A stretch of 64,000 nucleotides of DNA, taken from positions 15,193,501-15,257,500 of the forward strand of contig NC_059351.1 of the NCBI RefSeq assembly GCF_019703515.2. The letters run 5' to 3'. Shown here piece after piece: positions 23,093 to 35,519 of the stretch. The position numbers and the translations under genes are program-made. This DNA comes from Myxocyprinus asiaticus (taxonomy: Eukaryota > Chordata > Actinopteri > Cypriniformes > Catostomidae). Numbering within the stretch: the stretch's first letter is position 1; each line of letters starts with the position of its first letter. The notes under the pieces were generated by a model, which did not search any database, had not been told where the DNA came from, and saw only the letters and a program-made list of their open reading frames with translations.

Positions 23093-24152
23093 GGGTGAGG
23101 TGGGGATGGTTGCAACATGGGGCAGTTGCAACATGGCTTATTCCTCCAATCAGGAATGAGCTAGAGTGATGATACTCATACTGCACATGCTCAGTAAGCC
23201 CCCCCCCCCCCTTCTGGAAGAAAGCAGCCACACGTGACCATTCCTTCTGCAAAAAATACTTTTTAAGGTAAAAAGGTATTTTTTTTTTTTTCATGCTCAG
23301 AGTTTTTGTCATACTGTCTAAACTGTTTGCATGAAGCATTATAAAGTCATATCATTGTAATCAGTGTTTTCTTAGCTTCTAAAAGGCATAGCTACCATGT
23401 GTCAAGGCTATTGTGTCAAGCTAGCATAGCAAGTTTTATCATGGCTTCAGTGTAGGGACAATGACAACATTGAGGTAAAAGCTTGTCATAACCAGTATTG
23501 TGTAAGTTACTCCAAAAAGTAATTAATTATTAACTACTAATTACATCTTTCAATAGCCAGGTATCTCCCCATTTTTAAATAAATACTCAGACTAGGCCAC
23601 AATTTAGCCTACATTTTATCTGTTCTGTGTTTTCAGTATGCCAATTTAACTGTATACACACACACACACACACAATTCAGTTCAGAATTTCAGTCTTGAT
23701 TTTAATTTAAAAAAAAATTTTGTAGTTCAAATTTATTGTAATAATGAACCAAAACATGGTTGTTACTTGTTACTTGAAAATATGTTTTTCCTTTTACTAG
23801 TCTTTGTCTTTAGACAGTTAATTTAACTTAGTGAAGACCCTGTCTGTGCACAAATAAAGAAATTGCAAAATGATGTTAAAGAATGATTTTTATTAAATTT
23901 TAACGAATGTTGCAACTGTCCCAGTGGACTGTTGCAACCGTCCCCTCTTATGGGGTCAGTTGCAACATTTTACTTTGTCTATTCAAGTATAAATTTTATG
24001 TATATTATCATATGTACGCATATTACAGCAGTGTGTGTGGGTAGCTGAGAGATGTGGATTTAATGTATTAAAATTTTGGCTTTCCAATACAGACAGTCTC
24101 TGAGAAACTGAAGGAAATGCAAAAAGTGTTGCAACCGTCCCCGCTCTCCCCT
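23093..24152. mobile_element. Element with six GTTGCAAC motifs and GC-rich ends
   Basis: The left end GGGTGAGGTGGGGATGGTTG is inverted on the right (read on minus GGGGAGAGCGGGGACGGTTG). The intact right arm of the host palindrome shows the empty site (CACTAACTGTAAACTATGC), so the boundaries are defined by comparison within the window. GTTGCAAC, itself a palindrome, occurs at 23109, 23125, 23909, 23931, 23959 and 24128, clustered toward both ends. There is no ORF of note, so it is non-autonomous. Confidence 0.75.
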
Positions 24153-24787
24153 AAACTATGCATGCCATATGTATTAGAATCTTGCTGCTTGGCACATCAT
24201 TGTGTTGTTGCCTCTTAATGGACGACTCTTGAGAGATTGCAAGCCACATCACTTCGCCATACGCTGACTGGGGGTTGGTCTATTATATATATATTTTTTT
24301 AATAACGTATGAATTTGTAGTACCTGTGTATTCGTGTCCCATTGATAAATGTAATAAAAAGAGTTATATTGCTTTAGATAAAAGCAAATGCTAAATTAAT
24401 GTTTAGGCATCATGAATATGGATTGGAGTACACATAAAATTCTAATAGCTAAGGTTTGGACACAAGGTGTCCCGGGACATGGCGTGTAAAATCAGGACTA
24501 TCCCTGTTATTGGGACGCCTAGTCACCCTATCTCCATAAGTGCAATGTTAATTTCTGCAAGCCATAGATTGCTGATAGAGTGTGCTGCCGACGTCATTGC
24601 CTCAGCCTGGATGAACATTTAGTAAATATATTATTAAATGTAAAAAATAAATTAACTTGTGTTAACTCATTAACTCGTGGGGCTTTTATACAAAGTGACG
24701 CAACTTTTTTAATTACATGTATCAATGGGACGCGGCACTACAGTCACTACAAAATCATACAATGTTATTAAAAATAAAAATTATATA

Positions 24788-26365
24788 CAGGTGCATCTCA
24801 ATAAATTAGAATGTCGTGGAAAAGTTAATTTATTTCAGTAATTCAACTCAAATTGTGAAACTCGTGTATTAAATAAATTCAGTGCACACAGACTGAAGTA
24901 GTTTAAGTCTTTGGTTCTTTTAATTGTGATGATTTTGGCTCACATTTAACAAAAACCCACCAATTCACTATCTCAAAAAATTAGAATATGGTGACATTCC
25001 AATCAGCTAATCAACTCAAAACACCTGCAAAGGTTTCCTGAGCCTTCAAAATGGTCTCTCAGTTTGGTTCACTAGGCTACACAATCATGGGGAAGACTGC
25101 TGATCTGACAGTTGTCCAGAAGACAATCATTGACACCCTTCACAAGGAGGGTAAGCCACAAACATTCATTGCCAAAGAAACTGGCTGTTCACAGAGTGCT
25201 GTATCCAAGCATGTTAACAGAAAGTTGAGTGGAAGGAAAAAGTGTGGAAGAAAAAGATGCACAACCAACCGAGAGAACCGCAGCCTTATGAGGATTGTCA
25301 AGCAAAATCGATTCAAGAATTTGGGTGAACTTCACAAGCAATGTACTGAGGCTGGGGTCAAGGCATCAAGAGCCACCACACACAGACGTGTCAAGGAATT
25401 TGGCTACAGTTGTCATATTCCTCTTGTTAAGCCACTCCTGAACCACAGACAACGTCAGAGGCGTCTTACCTGGGCTAAGGAGAAGAAGAACTGGACTGTT
25501 GCCCAGTGGTCCAAAGTCCTCTTTTCAGATGAGAGCAAGTTTTGTATTTCATTTGGAAACCAAGGTCCTAGAGTCTGGAGGAAGGGTGGAGAAGCTCATA
25601 GCCCAAGTTGCTTGAAGTCCAGTGTTAAGTTTCCACAGTCTGTGATGATTTGGGGTGCAATGTCATCTGCTGGTTTTGGTCCATTGTGTTTTTTGAAAAC
25701 CAAAGTCACTGCACCCGTTTACCAAGACATTTTGGAGCACTTCATGCTTCCTTCTGCTGACCAGCTTTTTAAAGATGCTGATTTCATTTTCCAGCAGGAT
25801 TTGGCACCTGCCCACACTGCCAAAAGCACCAAAGGTTGGTTAAATGACCATGGTGTTGGTGTGCTTGACTGGCCAGCAAACTCACCAGACCTGAACCCCA
25901 TAGAGAATCTATGGGGTATTGTCAAGAGGAAAATGAGAAACAAGAGACCAAAAAATGCAGATGAGCTGAAGGCCACTGTCAAAGAAACCTGGGCTTCCAT
26001 ACCACCTCAGCAGTGCCACAAACTGATCACCTCCATGCCACGCCGAATTGAGGCAGTAATTAAAGCAAAAGGAGCCCCTACCAAGTATTGAGTACATATA
26101 CAGTAAATGAACATACTTTCCAGAAGGCCAACAATTCACTAAAAATGTTATTGGTCTTATGATGTATTCTAATTTTTTGAGATAGTGAATTGGTGGGTTT
26201 TTGTTAAATGTGAGCCAAAATCATCACAATTAAAAGAACCAAAGACTTAAACTACTTTAGTCTGTGTGCATTGAATTTATTTAATACACGAGTTTCACAA
26301 TTTGAGTTGAATTACTGAAATAAATTAACTTTTCCACGACATTCCAATTTATTGAGATGCACCTG
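24788..26365 (+). mobile_element. Complete Tc1-family transposon, 1578 bp
   Basis: It is flanked by TA on both sides and starts CAGGTGCATCTCAATAAATT. The 201-bp inverted terminal repeats (24788-24988 and 26165-26365) differ at only a few positions. The motif CTCAATAAATTAGAAT at the outer end recurs as CTCAAAAAATTAGAAT at the inner end of each repeat, the IR/DR arrangement seen in many fish Tc1 elements. The transposase is uninterrupted. Near-identical ends and an open ORF indicate a young insertion. Confidence 0.95.
25087..26091 (+). CDS. Tc1-family DD34E transposase, intact
   Basis: It cuts and reinserts the surrounding element at TA sites. I chose the ATG at 25087 (MGKTADLTVVQK), the usual start for this family, giving 334 residues. 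The frame stays open up to an upstream ATG at 25051, which would add 12. The N-terminal half has paired helix-turn-helix regions (AKETGCSQSAVSKHV) with a basic hook-like GRKKCGRKR between them. The catalytic triad is D148 (LFSDESKF), D238 (FQQDLAPAHT) and E273 (DLNPIENLWG), with 34 residues between the last two. No frameshift or stop. Most other Tc1 copies in this window are broken. Activity cannot be shown from sequence alone. Confidence 0.95.
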   Translation: MGKTADLTVVQKTIIDTLHKEGKPQTFIAKETGCSQSAVSKHVNRKLSGRKKCGRKRCTTNRENRSLMRIVKQNRFKNLGELHKQCTEAGVKASRATTHRRVKEFGYSCHIPLVKPLLNHRQRQRRLTWAKEKKNWTVAQWSKVLFSDESKFCISFGNQGPRVWRKGGEAHSPSCLKSSVKFPQSVMIWGAMSSAGFGPLCFLKTKVTAPVYQDILEHFMLPSADQLFKDADFIFQQDLAPAHTAKSTKGWLNDHGVGVLDWPANSPDLNPIENLWGIVKRKMRNKRPKNADELKATVKETWASIPPQQCHKLITSMPRRIEAVIKAKGAPTKY

Positions 26366-27138
26366 TATAATAGACCAACTCCCAGTCAGCATATGGCCAA
26401 GTGATGTGGCTTGTGATATCTCACGCGTCATCCATTATAGCAGCAAGATTTTAATACATATGGCATGCATAGTTTACAGTTAGTGGTGGTTTGGGACTAT
26501 ATTTAATGAAAATTTAGACAAATTTGCAGAGCGATCCCAACTTTAATTCTAGCTTAAGGCAGTGGGATACAGACAGGGCAAGTTGACCAATCAGATGAAA
26601 GGGGCGTTTCAGTGCCGCTCACATGTGCGTATCAAATATTAAAGGCGTAAATTAATTTTTTAAACAAAGAAGGAAATCAGAAACTGAGCCTTTCCCCCCC
26701 AATCTCTTTATTCCTTTTTAAATAGAAAATGAAATGGTCAACAGGAAATTAGTTTATATTTGCTTATTTTATTTATCAGTGTTAAAACCAATAATGAAAA
26801 AAAATATATAGTTTTTTATTTTTGGGTTAAAAAAAGAAAAAGGAATGGACGCAAAAGTACACAGACCTTTCCCAGTGGTCGGTCAGTTTTGACTGCGAAT
26901 ACCAAAGGTGTCGCTTTATTTTGTTTTTGTTTTTTACGACCACTTAGACTTATCAAATCAAGCCCAATTTTTATTTTTGTTTTTTTTTATTTTTATGTTC
27001 AGATGGCAAATGATCTGCTCAGTTAAAGGAAACCATTTTTATTAAATGAGGAACACTGATTTTGGTCAAAAAAGACCTAATAACATAAGAGGGTTAAGGC
27101 ATGAATGAAAGTGTCCAATAACAGGGCAGTTGCTGAGA

Positions 27139-27768
27139 TTAAAGGGATAGTTCACCCCAAAATGAAAATTTCCCATCATTTACTCACCTTCATGCCTTCA
27201 CAGATGTGTATGACTTTCTTTCTTCAACAGAACAAATTTTTTTTGAAGAATATCTCCATACAATGCAAGTGAATGGTGGTCTGGATTTGAATCTCCAAAA
27301 ATCACATAAATCCAGCATAAAAGTAATCCATAAAACTCCAGTGGTTAAATCCTTGTCTTTAGAAGCGATATCACTTTTTTTTTATTTTATTTTTTACTAT
27401 AAATCTCCACCTTTGTCCAGCTCTGACCAGTAGGTAGCGATATGCAGAAGAATGTGAAAGTGGAGATTCATAGTAAAAAAGAACTTAAATATTGATCTGT
27501 TTTTCACCCACACCTATCATATTGCTTCTGAAGACATGGATTTAACCACTGGAGTCATATGGACTACTTTTATGCCTCTGTCATTTTTGGACCTTCTGAG
27601 TTCTGGTCACCATTCACTTGCATTGTATGGACCAACAGAGCTGAAATATTCTTCTAAAAATCTTCATTTGTATTGAAGAAAAGAAAGTCATACATTTGGG
27701 ATGGCATGAGGGTGATGGGTGAGGAAAGGATGAGAGAATCTTCATTTTTGGGTGAACTATCCCTTTAA
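27139..27768. repeat. Palindromic MITE with perfect 19-bp ends
   Basis: It begins TTAAAGGGATAGTTCACCC and ends with the exact inverse GGGTGAACTATCCCTTTAA. Inner parts are also inverted (ATCCATAAAACTCCAGTGGT against ACCACTGGAGTCATATGGA). Confidence 0.85.
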
Positions 27769-29087
27769 GGTTACTGATATGATGAGTCTTCATCATATAT
27801 GTAAAAAATCATGACAACACGTTTAAAAATTAATTCCTTTAAAAAAAAAAACTAACAACTTGTAAATGAGGACAAATATTACTGAGTGCATTGTCTGTCA
27901 CCATTTCAAAATAAAAGACCTCACAATAATATACCATGGTAACCATGGTTACTAAAGTGATTGTTTCTACAATGAAACTGTAGTAACTGATATTTTGAAA
28001 GAAACAATGGTTACCATAATAAAAGTCTGTAAGGGAAGTGATATTCGCGATATGACTTCACATAAACCATGACTTACCTTTTATTGTATTTTCTCATGTT
28101 TCCTTGTGTACAAAATTGCTCAGAATGATAAATGATCAGGTGATCAATAATAATGGACATGACAAGCACAAATAACACCACAAACAACTTTAAAATTAGG
28201 TAAAATCTCTTTATTTAGACACGAGTTGCAAAGATGAATTCATATGAAGTACGGTTTCATTAACCCTCAGTGGTGTCAGTGTGCATATTGGTAGGAGCAA
28301 TTTTGTTACTATTGTTGCGGTTTATTTTTAACACAATTAGTTTGGCACATTATAAGCTGTAGTAAAGGGTGACCCACTACATTTATTTCTGTCTATTTTT
28401 GTTATTCAGCCATTTATGCTGACTATGACTGAAGAGGTAAAATTTGGGCAGGTAAGAAAATGACACCACCATTATTGGTAGGGGAAAGTCCATTTGCCAA
28501 TCACCAAACTGTACACCTATAAACTTTATTAAGGTTTACACAACCCTCTAATGCACTTACATGAACATGTTTCCAAATCAAACACACCATGCAGTTTTGT
28601 CATTTCATAGTAGAGAATAACTGAACTTAATTTCATGTTAGAAAACATTGAAAGGCAAAATGTAACAACTGTCACGCTCAGCAAAAGCACCGTAGTACTG
28701 TTTTATTGTCTTAATATTTCCCGTTTTCCTATTGAAAGTCAACGTAGTTTCACATTATCTATGCATAATGCCATTTCTTCAATTTGCAATATACTAGAAC
28801 AGAATAATAATAATAAAAAGAAATACATCTAAAGTGATGGACAGTGCTTGCTCAGAAGCACAGAATAAGGTTTTGTAAACCCTGAAATATCATTAGTGAA
28901 ATCCTATAGTTATATCTTTTACATCTACATCCAAGAAAATTGTCTGTCTAGGAAAGTGCTGCATAGTAAAAAAAAAATAATAATAGTTGCCTATGTCAGT
29001 TATTGTAGGCAAAGAGGTATTGTGTGATCATTTAAAAATCGACAACTTATAGCAATTACTTGTAATGTCACAATGATGATAAGCAAC
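27769..29087. other. Intergenic, no gene recognised
   Basis: It contains a small palindromic patch (ACCATGGTAACCATGGT near 27935), a motif that recurs near 46600, 47650 and 55870. No exon is visible. Confidence 0.4.
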
Positions 29088-29739
29088 TGTTCACCTAGAA
29101 AAACTAAAATTCTGAACAATGTATTCACCCTCATGTCATTCCAAAGCCATATGACTTTCTTTTGTGGAACACAGAACACAACATAGTAACAATGTTCAGC
29201 TGCCCTTTTACAAAATGTTTTTTTAAACATAGTGCCTATAGTGGCTGTCATGCAACAAAGCACCAGAACGTACAATTCAAGTAGTCTTCAAGACTTACAG
29301 TATGTTCTATATTCCAAGTTTTCTGAAGCCATACAGTAGCTTTGAAAGAAACTTAAAGTCATTATATTCGATAAAGTCTCATTCGCGCTTGTGCATATTA
29401 AACCATGGCACATGAAAACGGAAATTTGACGTCAGTGATCCCAGATGCCATTGGTATGCTTGTTCGTCTTGTAACCCATCATGACGTTCCAAGTTTAAAT
29501 ATGGTGAAGCACGATTTGAGCAGTGTTATTTGAGAATATTAGGATTTAAGAATAGATTTAGTGAATTTGAGACTTTCATTCAATCAGTTCCTCACACAAA
29601 ATTACCGATTTTGCAGCTTGGACATTCTGCAAGATCTCTTGTTTTGTGTTCTTTGGAAGTAAGTCATATTGGTTTGGGATGACATGACGATAAGTAAATG
29701 AACCCAGAATTTTCATTTTTGGGTGAACTATTCCTTTAA
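29088..29739. repeat. Palindromic MITE next to the mief2 3' end
   Basis: The right end GGGTGAACTATTCCTTTAA and the left TTCACCTAG, with inverted inner parts (CATGTCATTCCAAAGCCATATGACTT against AAGTCATATTGGTTTGGGATGACATG), mark it as the same group as 27139. It ends 84 bases beyond the mief2 stop codon, so it is likely part of the mief2 3' UTR or just past it. Confidence 0.75.
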
Positions 29740-29823
29740 AGGTGCACAAATGGCAGTTGCCATGGTGACAGATGTCTTCATAAACGTACTACTCTGCGCG
29801 TGCGCATCTATGAGTTACAATTA

Positions 29824-32800
29824 TCAAACCAGTAGTATCTCAGATTCGGTTACAGCACAGTAGAGCATAAAGCCCATTTCATCGATGTCATCGTCAGTAA
29901 AACCCTGAAACAGATTCACATTAGGTTTGAAATAACTAGGTAAGATTCCAGTCTCCAGGTATCCAATCAGCTCAGTGATCACCTGTTGGAACCTATCAGC
30001 GAAGGCCGATTCCGACCAATCAGTTTCCTTCTCACTTATGTGCAGAATAACATTGCTAAGATGGCTGCCGTTAAGCTTGCGTAGCGCAGGGCAGTTGCGG
30101 CACACTGCCTTTAATGTTTTCAGGCACTTCCTTCTGACCTCCGACCCAGAGTCCATTTTGTCAAGTGTTGCCAATTTAGTCGTTTCGCTGGTGTACAAAC
30201 TCTGGTACCAAACGTAGTCATATGACCCTGTGATCTCTCGTTGTGCCGTAAGCGTCATCTCACCGAGCCGCACTGTTGGCAATATGATAATATAGAAGCA
30301 TTCTGCACTGTCGTATCTACTTTGACTTAACCCCCGAATCTCTAGTTTCAGTTCAGGAGACCCCAGCACTGGTCGCACCTCACACTCGAGGGTTCCGGTC
30401 AGCGATGGCCAGTTCATAGATTCCATCACCGCCTTGCCAAGTTGCTCAGAAACGAGTCGCGATGACAAGTATCCGCCCAACAAGTGTCGATCCCAGTAGC
30501 TCCGCCCCCGCGGGAAGTACTCAAGGTTTTCGCGGCGCACCATGCAATACTGAGGGTGACCCAAAAATGTGTCCTCTCCTGCAATGGCCGTCCACAGACT
30601 AGACTCCAACTGTAAAAGCACACATATAAAACAAAGTATAAGCATATTAAGTTAATATAAGTTGCCTAGAATGGCAACTATTGTATACTTAAAAATAGGT
30701 CTGTCAATTTAACGCATTAATTTAGTGTGATTAATTATAAGAAAACGCAATTAATCATGCCCCCAACCCATTCGTAAATTCCGTTATAAGTAATGTTCCT
30801 ACAATCGGAGTAATTCAAGCCTGATCTTGATGTTTTTGTGACTCTGTGGCAGTATGGGGCAGTCAATGCGACTCCAGCTGTACAGGCAACGTGCCCAGTC
30901 AAACAAACGAGAACAGGCAGCTCAGGCTTCCACAGATAACGTGCTCTTGTGCTCAAAGACAGCTGGATGGAGCACACTGGAATGCAGTGATCTCGAGACA
31001 TGTTTTTCAGAGTTTCAAACTATGTTTAACTCGACACAGCGCCATAACAACTAGAGACGCTGAAAACTAGTTCTGTCTGTCTGTGATACGAGTACATAGA
31101 CAACAATTAAAAAAGTGAAGACAGAAGTAGGCCAATAATAGGGTAATTTTCAATGATATGGAAATAAAACAAGCAATATTTCGACTTTTAAAGACTTTTT
31201 GCAACCACAATATATCGATATGATGTAATGTATTTGAATTATCTGAATTAAAATATTATATATTAAATGTATAATTTTTTCATTATTATATAGAAAATTC
31301 TTTATTTGGGGGCCTCTCTCATTAAATGATAAATGCAATATCATTTGATAAATTAATCAGCACATCACGCAATACATTTTTTAATTAATCGATGTACAGC
31401 CCTCCTTAAAAGCATTTTGGACAGTAAAATACACAATCATACACACACTCAAAAAGTCACATCATACCTGCAGGGGCACGATCAGGCAGGCATGGTCAGC
31501 TTTAACCACCTGCAGGTCGTCGAGCAGTGACCCCGCTAATGTCATGTCGCCCAACGGCATGTCTGGGTGTTTAGAACGCAGGAAAGCCTGGATCTCCGTG
31601 GCGATGTCTAACGCTTGCTGCTGTGCTACAGAAACCTCCTCTGCTGTCAGACACACTCGTGTTCTGTAATACTGCTGCAGATGATCAGCAAATGTCAGCT
31701 CACAAAGATCCATGCGTTTACGTCGTTGAGGTGGGTCGTCGTCACACTGCTGGAGCTCAGGTGAAGGAAGGGGAATGGGCTGGGACAGTTCCGCTAAAAT
31801 ACATACACAAAACAGGTAAGTAAAGCTAAAAAAAAAAAAAGCTCTTGAGCAATCAGAAGAAAAACTTATACTATTTAAAGATAAAGTATATGAAATCTGT
31901 GCCACTAGGGTCACCAAATGGAATTGTAAAATAATGATTGCTTGCTGTGTTCCTCATTTGTAAGTTATCGCTTTGGATAAAAAAGTCTGCTAAATGACTA
32001 AATGTGATTGTAATGATTGATTTCAAACTGTCTACAATTGGCCTGCTAGTGTGTAATAATTCACCATTATTGAAATTTCTGTATCATTACAATTGCGATC
32101 GGTCTGGTCAGCCTGACTGGTCCAGCCATAACAACACTGGCTCAGCCAACAATGCGAATTCTGGGGCAGGACTATTTGTTTGCCCAAACACAAGCAGACA
32201 GGGGAAGGGTTTGAAACTTATTTAGCCGGTGCTGCTAGTGGCGCAAAAATTATGCACTAGGGATGGGTAAAATATAGATTTTCTGATGCATCACGGTCTT
32301 CATTTGAACAATCTCGATATCTTAAAGGAATATTCCAGGTTCAATACAAGTAAAGCTCAATCGACAGCATTTGTGGCATAATGTTGATTACCACAAAAAT
32401 TCCAAATGTGACCAAATGAAGAAAAACGAATGAAAAAATTAAATAAGATGAATATTTTCATAATGTACCTAGTTAGAAGGTCCCGTGTATAATTAACCAT
32501 TAGATGGGTAAGCAAAATGAACATTATAACTGAAATATGCCCATATAAATCGAAATTGAATCTGGAAATTTGTATCAATACCCAGCCCTGGTACGCACCT
32601 CACCTTTAAAAAAGTCTAACAAGACTATACTTTTAAAAACGTAACAGTCAACGATGACTTTTCACATTGTTTTCGAGTGTGTACCTTTCTTGGTTGCTGC
32701 GGCAATCTGTTTTACAACCACTCCTTCAATTCCCTTGTGCAGCAGTTTGGGGGATACGCTAACCAAGCTTAACTCCTCCCAGCTGCCCGTCATCTTATTC

Positions 32801-33385
32801 TCAGGCTTTTCATCAGGAGGCCTTCCTGCACGCTCTATCAGCTATGACATCACAGGGAGAGGAAAATGACATAATAAACAAAAACTGAATCCAAAACACA
32901 TTGTCTAAGAGCACTTTGCACAGAACTAAAAATAAGTAAAAAACATGTAATGCTTAATAAATCAAACACCATTTGTGGGGCACAGAAGTTTTTAATGGCT
33001 TACACACAAGTAAAAACAATGACATCCAAGAAGGTTTCACTTTAAAAATGAATAGCTAATAAATAAGTCAAATCTCAATAAATGTACATTAGGTGTGTAA
33101 CTGAGTAAAAAAGGAAAATTATTTGCACTGGCGGGATTCATTTTCTTTCATAATAATGCTTTGAAAAAGAATGTTAATTTCAGATGAGGACAACAATCGC
33201 ATAATGAATTGTAAAATAATGAATAATCACCCGTTTCACAGCTAATGTTGCAATGCCCAGCATTGCAGCTCCGCTCACCCCGAGCACCAGCCGGGCATTG
33301 GACAACAGGAAGTCAATGACAGCAGTGATTCCATCTTCACCTCGCCTTTTACTTGAATAATACATCACTTCCTCTGTGAGACTGC
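29824..33385 (-). CDS. mief2: Mitochondrial dynamics protein MiD49 (MIEF2)
   Basis: An outer-mitochondrial-membrane receptor that recruits the fission GTPase DRP1. Coding exons on the minus strand: 33365-33231 (exon starts at 33385; ATG at 33363-33365), 32841-32685, 31793-31468 and 30609-29824 (TGA 29824-29826). All junctions are GT/AG and in phase, giving 467 residues; human MIEF2 has 454 and MIEF1 463. Residues 24-42 form the single N-terminal membrane anchor (RLVLGVSGAAMLGIATLAV) after a short basic segment (SSKRRGEDG). The cytosolic nucleotidyltransferase-like domain follows, with MVRRENLEYFPRGRSYWDRH and the C-terminus NVNLFQGFTDDDIDEMGFML. It resembles both paralogues; SWEELSLV after the anchor and its position beside alkbh5 and smcr8 favour MIEF2. 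An untranslated first exon must lie upstream, because an acceptor (CATTTTCAG) sits 20 bases before the ATG; I could not place it. Confidence 0.95.
32330..32415. repeat. Dispersed repeat in a mief2 intron
   Basis: The segment CAATCGACAGCATTTGTGGC...GTTGATTACCACAAAAAT recurs inverted at 39090-39175 and direct at 63838-63885. Probably a shared transposon end. Confidence 0.6.
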
Positions 33386-34430
33386 CTGAAAATGTCAAAA
33401 GATAAAAACATGACCATTTGATTTTAAATGCACTTCCTCAAAGTCCAAAGTTTGTTTGCTTTTGATTGTAACAAAGCCATTTCACCAAAGCTGGTCTGCA
33501 TAACATCATCTCTGCAGTTGTAGATAACGGACACTCTACATCAGAATGTTTTTTTTTTCCTCATTTGCTGGAAGATTTCTTAAGCTCAGAAAGAGAAAAG
33601 TATGAGCCCCTTAGAGGACAGGGAGGGAACTTATTTTCTGAAAAAGTTGTGTGTTCCTTCACAATAGTTTTATCCATCCCATAAGAAAAAAAAAAAAATC
33701 ATAAAAAAAAAAATCAAATTGAAATGTGTTATTGTGAACAAAATTACATTAATAAAACTTAAAATATTTAGTTTTAAGATTACTCAATTCGATTAGATGG
33801 AATCTTGATATAAAACTAAAAGCATAAATATTTGAGTTTCTGTATTATTACTGTGGTTTTTAATACAAATATAATGATTAAAATATGATTACTGCAGTAA
33901 AACCATCGTAAATACAATAAGATTGGATTATAGTTACTGTAGTTAAACTATATTTTATTTTCACAAGGAGTATTGCAAGATGCCCTAAATAATTGCGAGA
34001 GAATGTAAAACTATTGTAAGGCAATGCAAAACTTTTAGTGAGAGAATGCAAAATTATTTCAGAAAATAAATTCTAACTTTTCAATACTTAGGACCTCCAA
34101 ATATCATGAACACATTGCAAGCAACCCCCATTCCTTGTTAAAATAAGATTCACACTCTAAAAAACACTCTAAACTTTATACAAAAATATTTTGAGCATTT
34201 TTTTAACAAATTAAAAAAATTAATATTTTATATAAAGTTTTAATGTTTGTTTTTCTTAACATCTTATTTTAACAATGTTTGAATATAAACTTTATATTCA
34301 ATATAAGCATTTTCAATTAAATTAAAATGTGTTTGTAGACCTTTCACACTATACATAAGCCTATTTCAAAACAGCTTTACTGATAATATGGCCCCAAGTA
34401 AGCAAGTTAAACAGTGGAATGTTTAAGAAA

Positions 34431-34461
<31 letters not shown>

Positions 34462-34752
34462 CACACGAGCAAGAGTGCGATACGGTCCTGCATCAGCACT
34501 GCTGTGATTCGGCCACAGGCATGAAGTAAATTGTATAAAAATGAGGAAAAACTGATTACGGTCACAAAAAACGCATTTGTGCATGGAACTACTTTCTTAC
34601 GCAACGGATCAGAATCTGCCGTTGCTGGTTCAACAAAATGATGCGTCCAAGCCTTCGTTAGTAATTCAAAAATGTCACAATAGAACTAGTATTGGCTTGG
34701 GCTGTGTCTAACAAGCTATTGGAGAAACAAGTATGTATGTATGTATGTATGC

Positions 34753-34785
<33 letters not shown>

Positions 34786-35379
34786 CGTGAGAGAGAAATG
34801 GAGCGTGTGCGATCACCTGTTGATGATGCTGTAGTTTGTTAGTCAGTTCTGAAGATAATGTAATTTTAGTGAAATTCATCCTATTTTCTCAGTGGAAAAA
34901 CAACCGTCCAAGCGGGGGTACTTCTCTCTATTTCGCGGTAGCTGGTGCGCAAGAGTCTTTCACTATAGAAACTGCAATCTCCTCCGCCATTTTGTCTTCT
35001 CCAATGTGGAAATTCCGGTAAGAGGCAAGCACCTTGAGTTTGTGTAATTAATCGGTCTGTTGTGTCTCTCAACTCTGATGAGCCTTAATGCTGAAGTTGT
35101 TCGTTTAAAGCTGTTTCCTAGCTTTAGTAGTGTAGTAGTAATACGAGCGATCACGGAGTGCTGTTGAATGTAAACACTGACTGACACTGACTCACTTCAC
35201 TTCACCAACTGGCTCATATTATACACAAAAAGGGTCTTTTGCCTCCACCTGCTGGCTAAAATATGTAATGTCACAAAATTAAATGTAACACATATAGCTC
35301 TTAACACATCTGCACTGCTCTTACACTTTAGTTTAGAACGGCACGAACACAACAGAGTGATACATACAGCGAAGCGTCC

Positions 35380-35410
35380 GAGTGCTGATGATGCGAGACC
35401 ATCAGCACTC
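35380..35410. repeat. Perfect 11-bp stem hairpin
   Basis: GAGTGCTGATG and its exact inverse CATCAGCACTC are separated by 9 bases. The surrounding sequence (CCAATCAGATTCGAGGACC) looks like a transposon end, so it is probably the core of a small MITE, not a gene regulator. Confidence 0.5.
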
Positions 35411-35456
35411 ATGGAACGTCTCTTGTCCAATCAGATTCGAGGACCGGAACTAACTG

Positions 35457-35457
<1 letters not shown>

Positions 35458-35517
<60 letters not shown>
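35458..35517. repeat. (GT)n(AT)n microsatellite
   Basis: Simple alternating repeat. Confidence 0.95.

Positions 35518-35519
<2 letters not shown>

Larger units (their letters stand above)
22680..26888. mobile_element. 4.2-kb palindromic element hosting two insertions
   Basis: The left arm (22680-23092 plus 24153-24296) is inverted at 26366-26888. Examples: AAACGCCCCTTTTATCTGAT left against ATCAGATGAAAGGGGCGTTT right, and TATGCATGCCATATG left against CATATGGCATGCATA right. The left arm is split by the GTTGCAAC element (23093-24152), and a Tc1 element occupies 24788-26365 at the inner edge of the right arm. Bases 24297-24787 are a spacer with no right-arm partner. No protein is encoded by the arms. 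Confidence 0.75.

Noticed and set aside
34881..35015. Minus-strand ATG GCG GAG GAG ATT... as a first coding exon
   Set aside because: The frame closes after 20 codons with no convincing donor before the stop; no family resemblance. It could be untranslated sequence of mief2, but this is not supportable.
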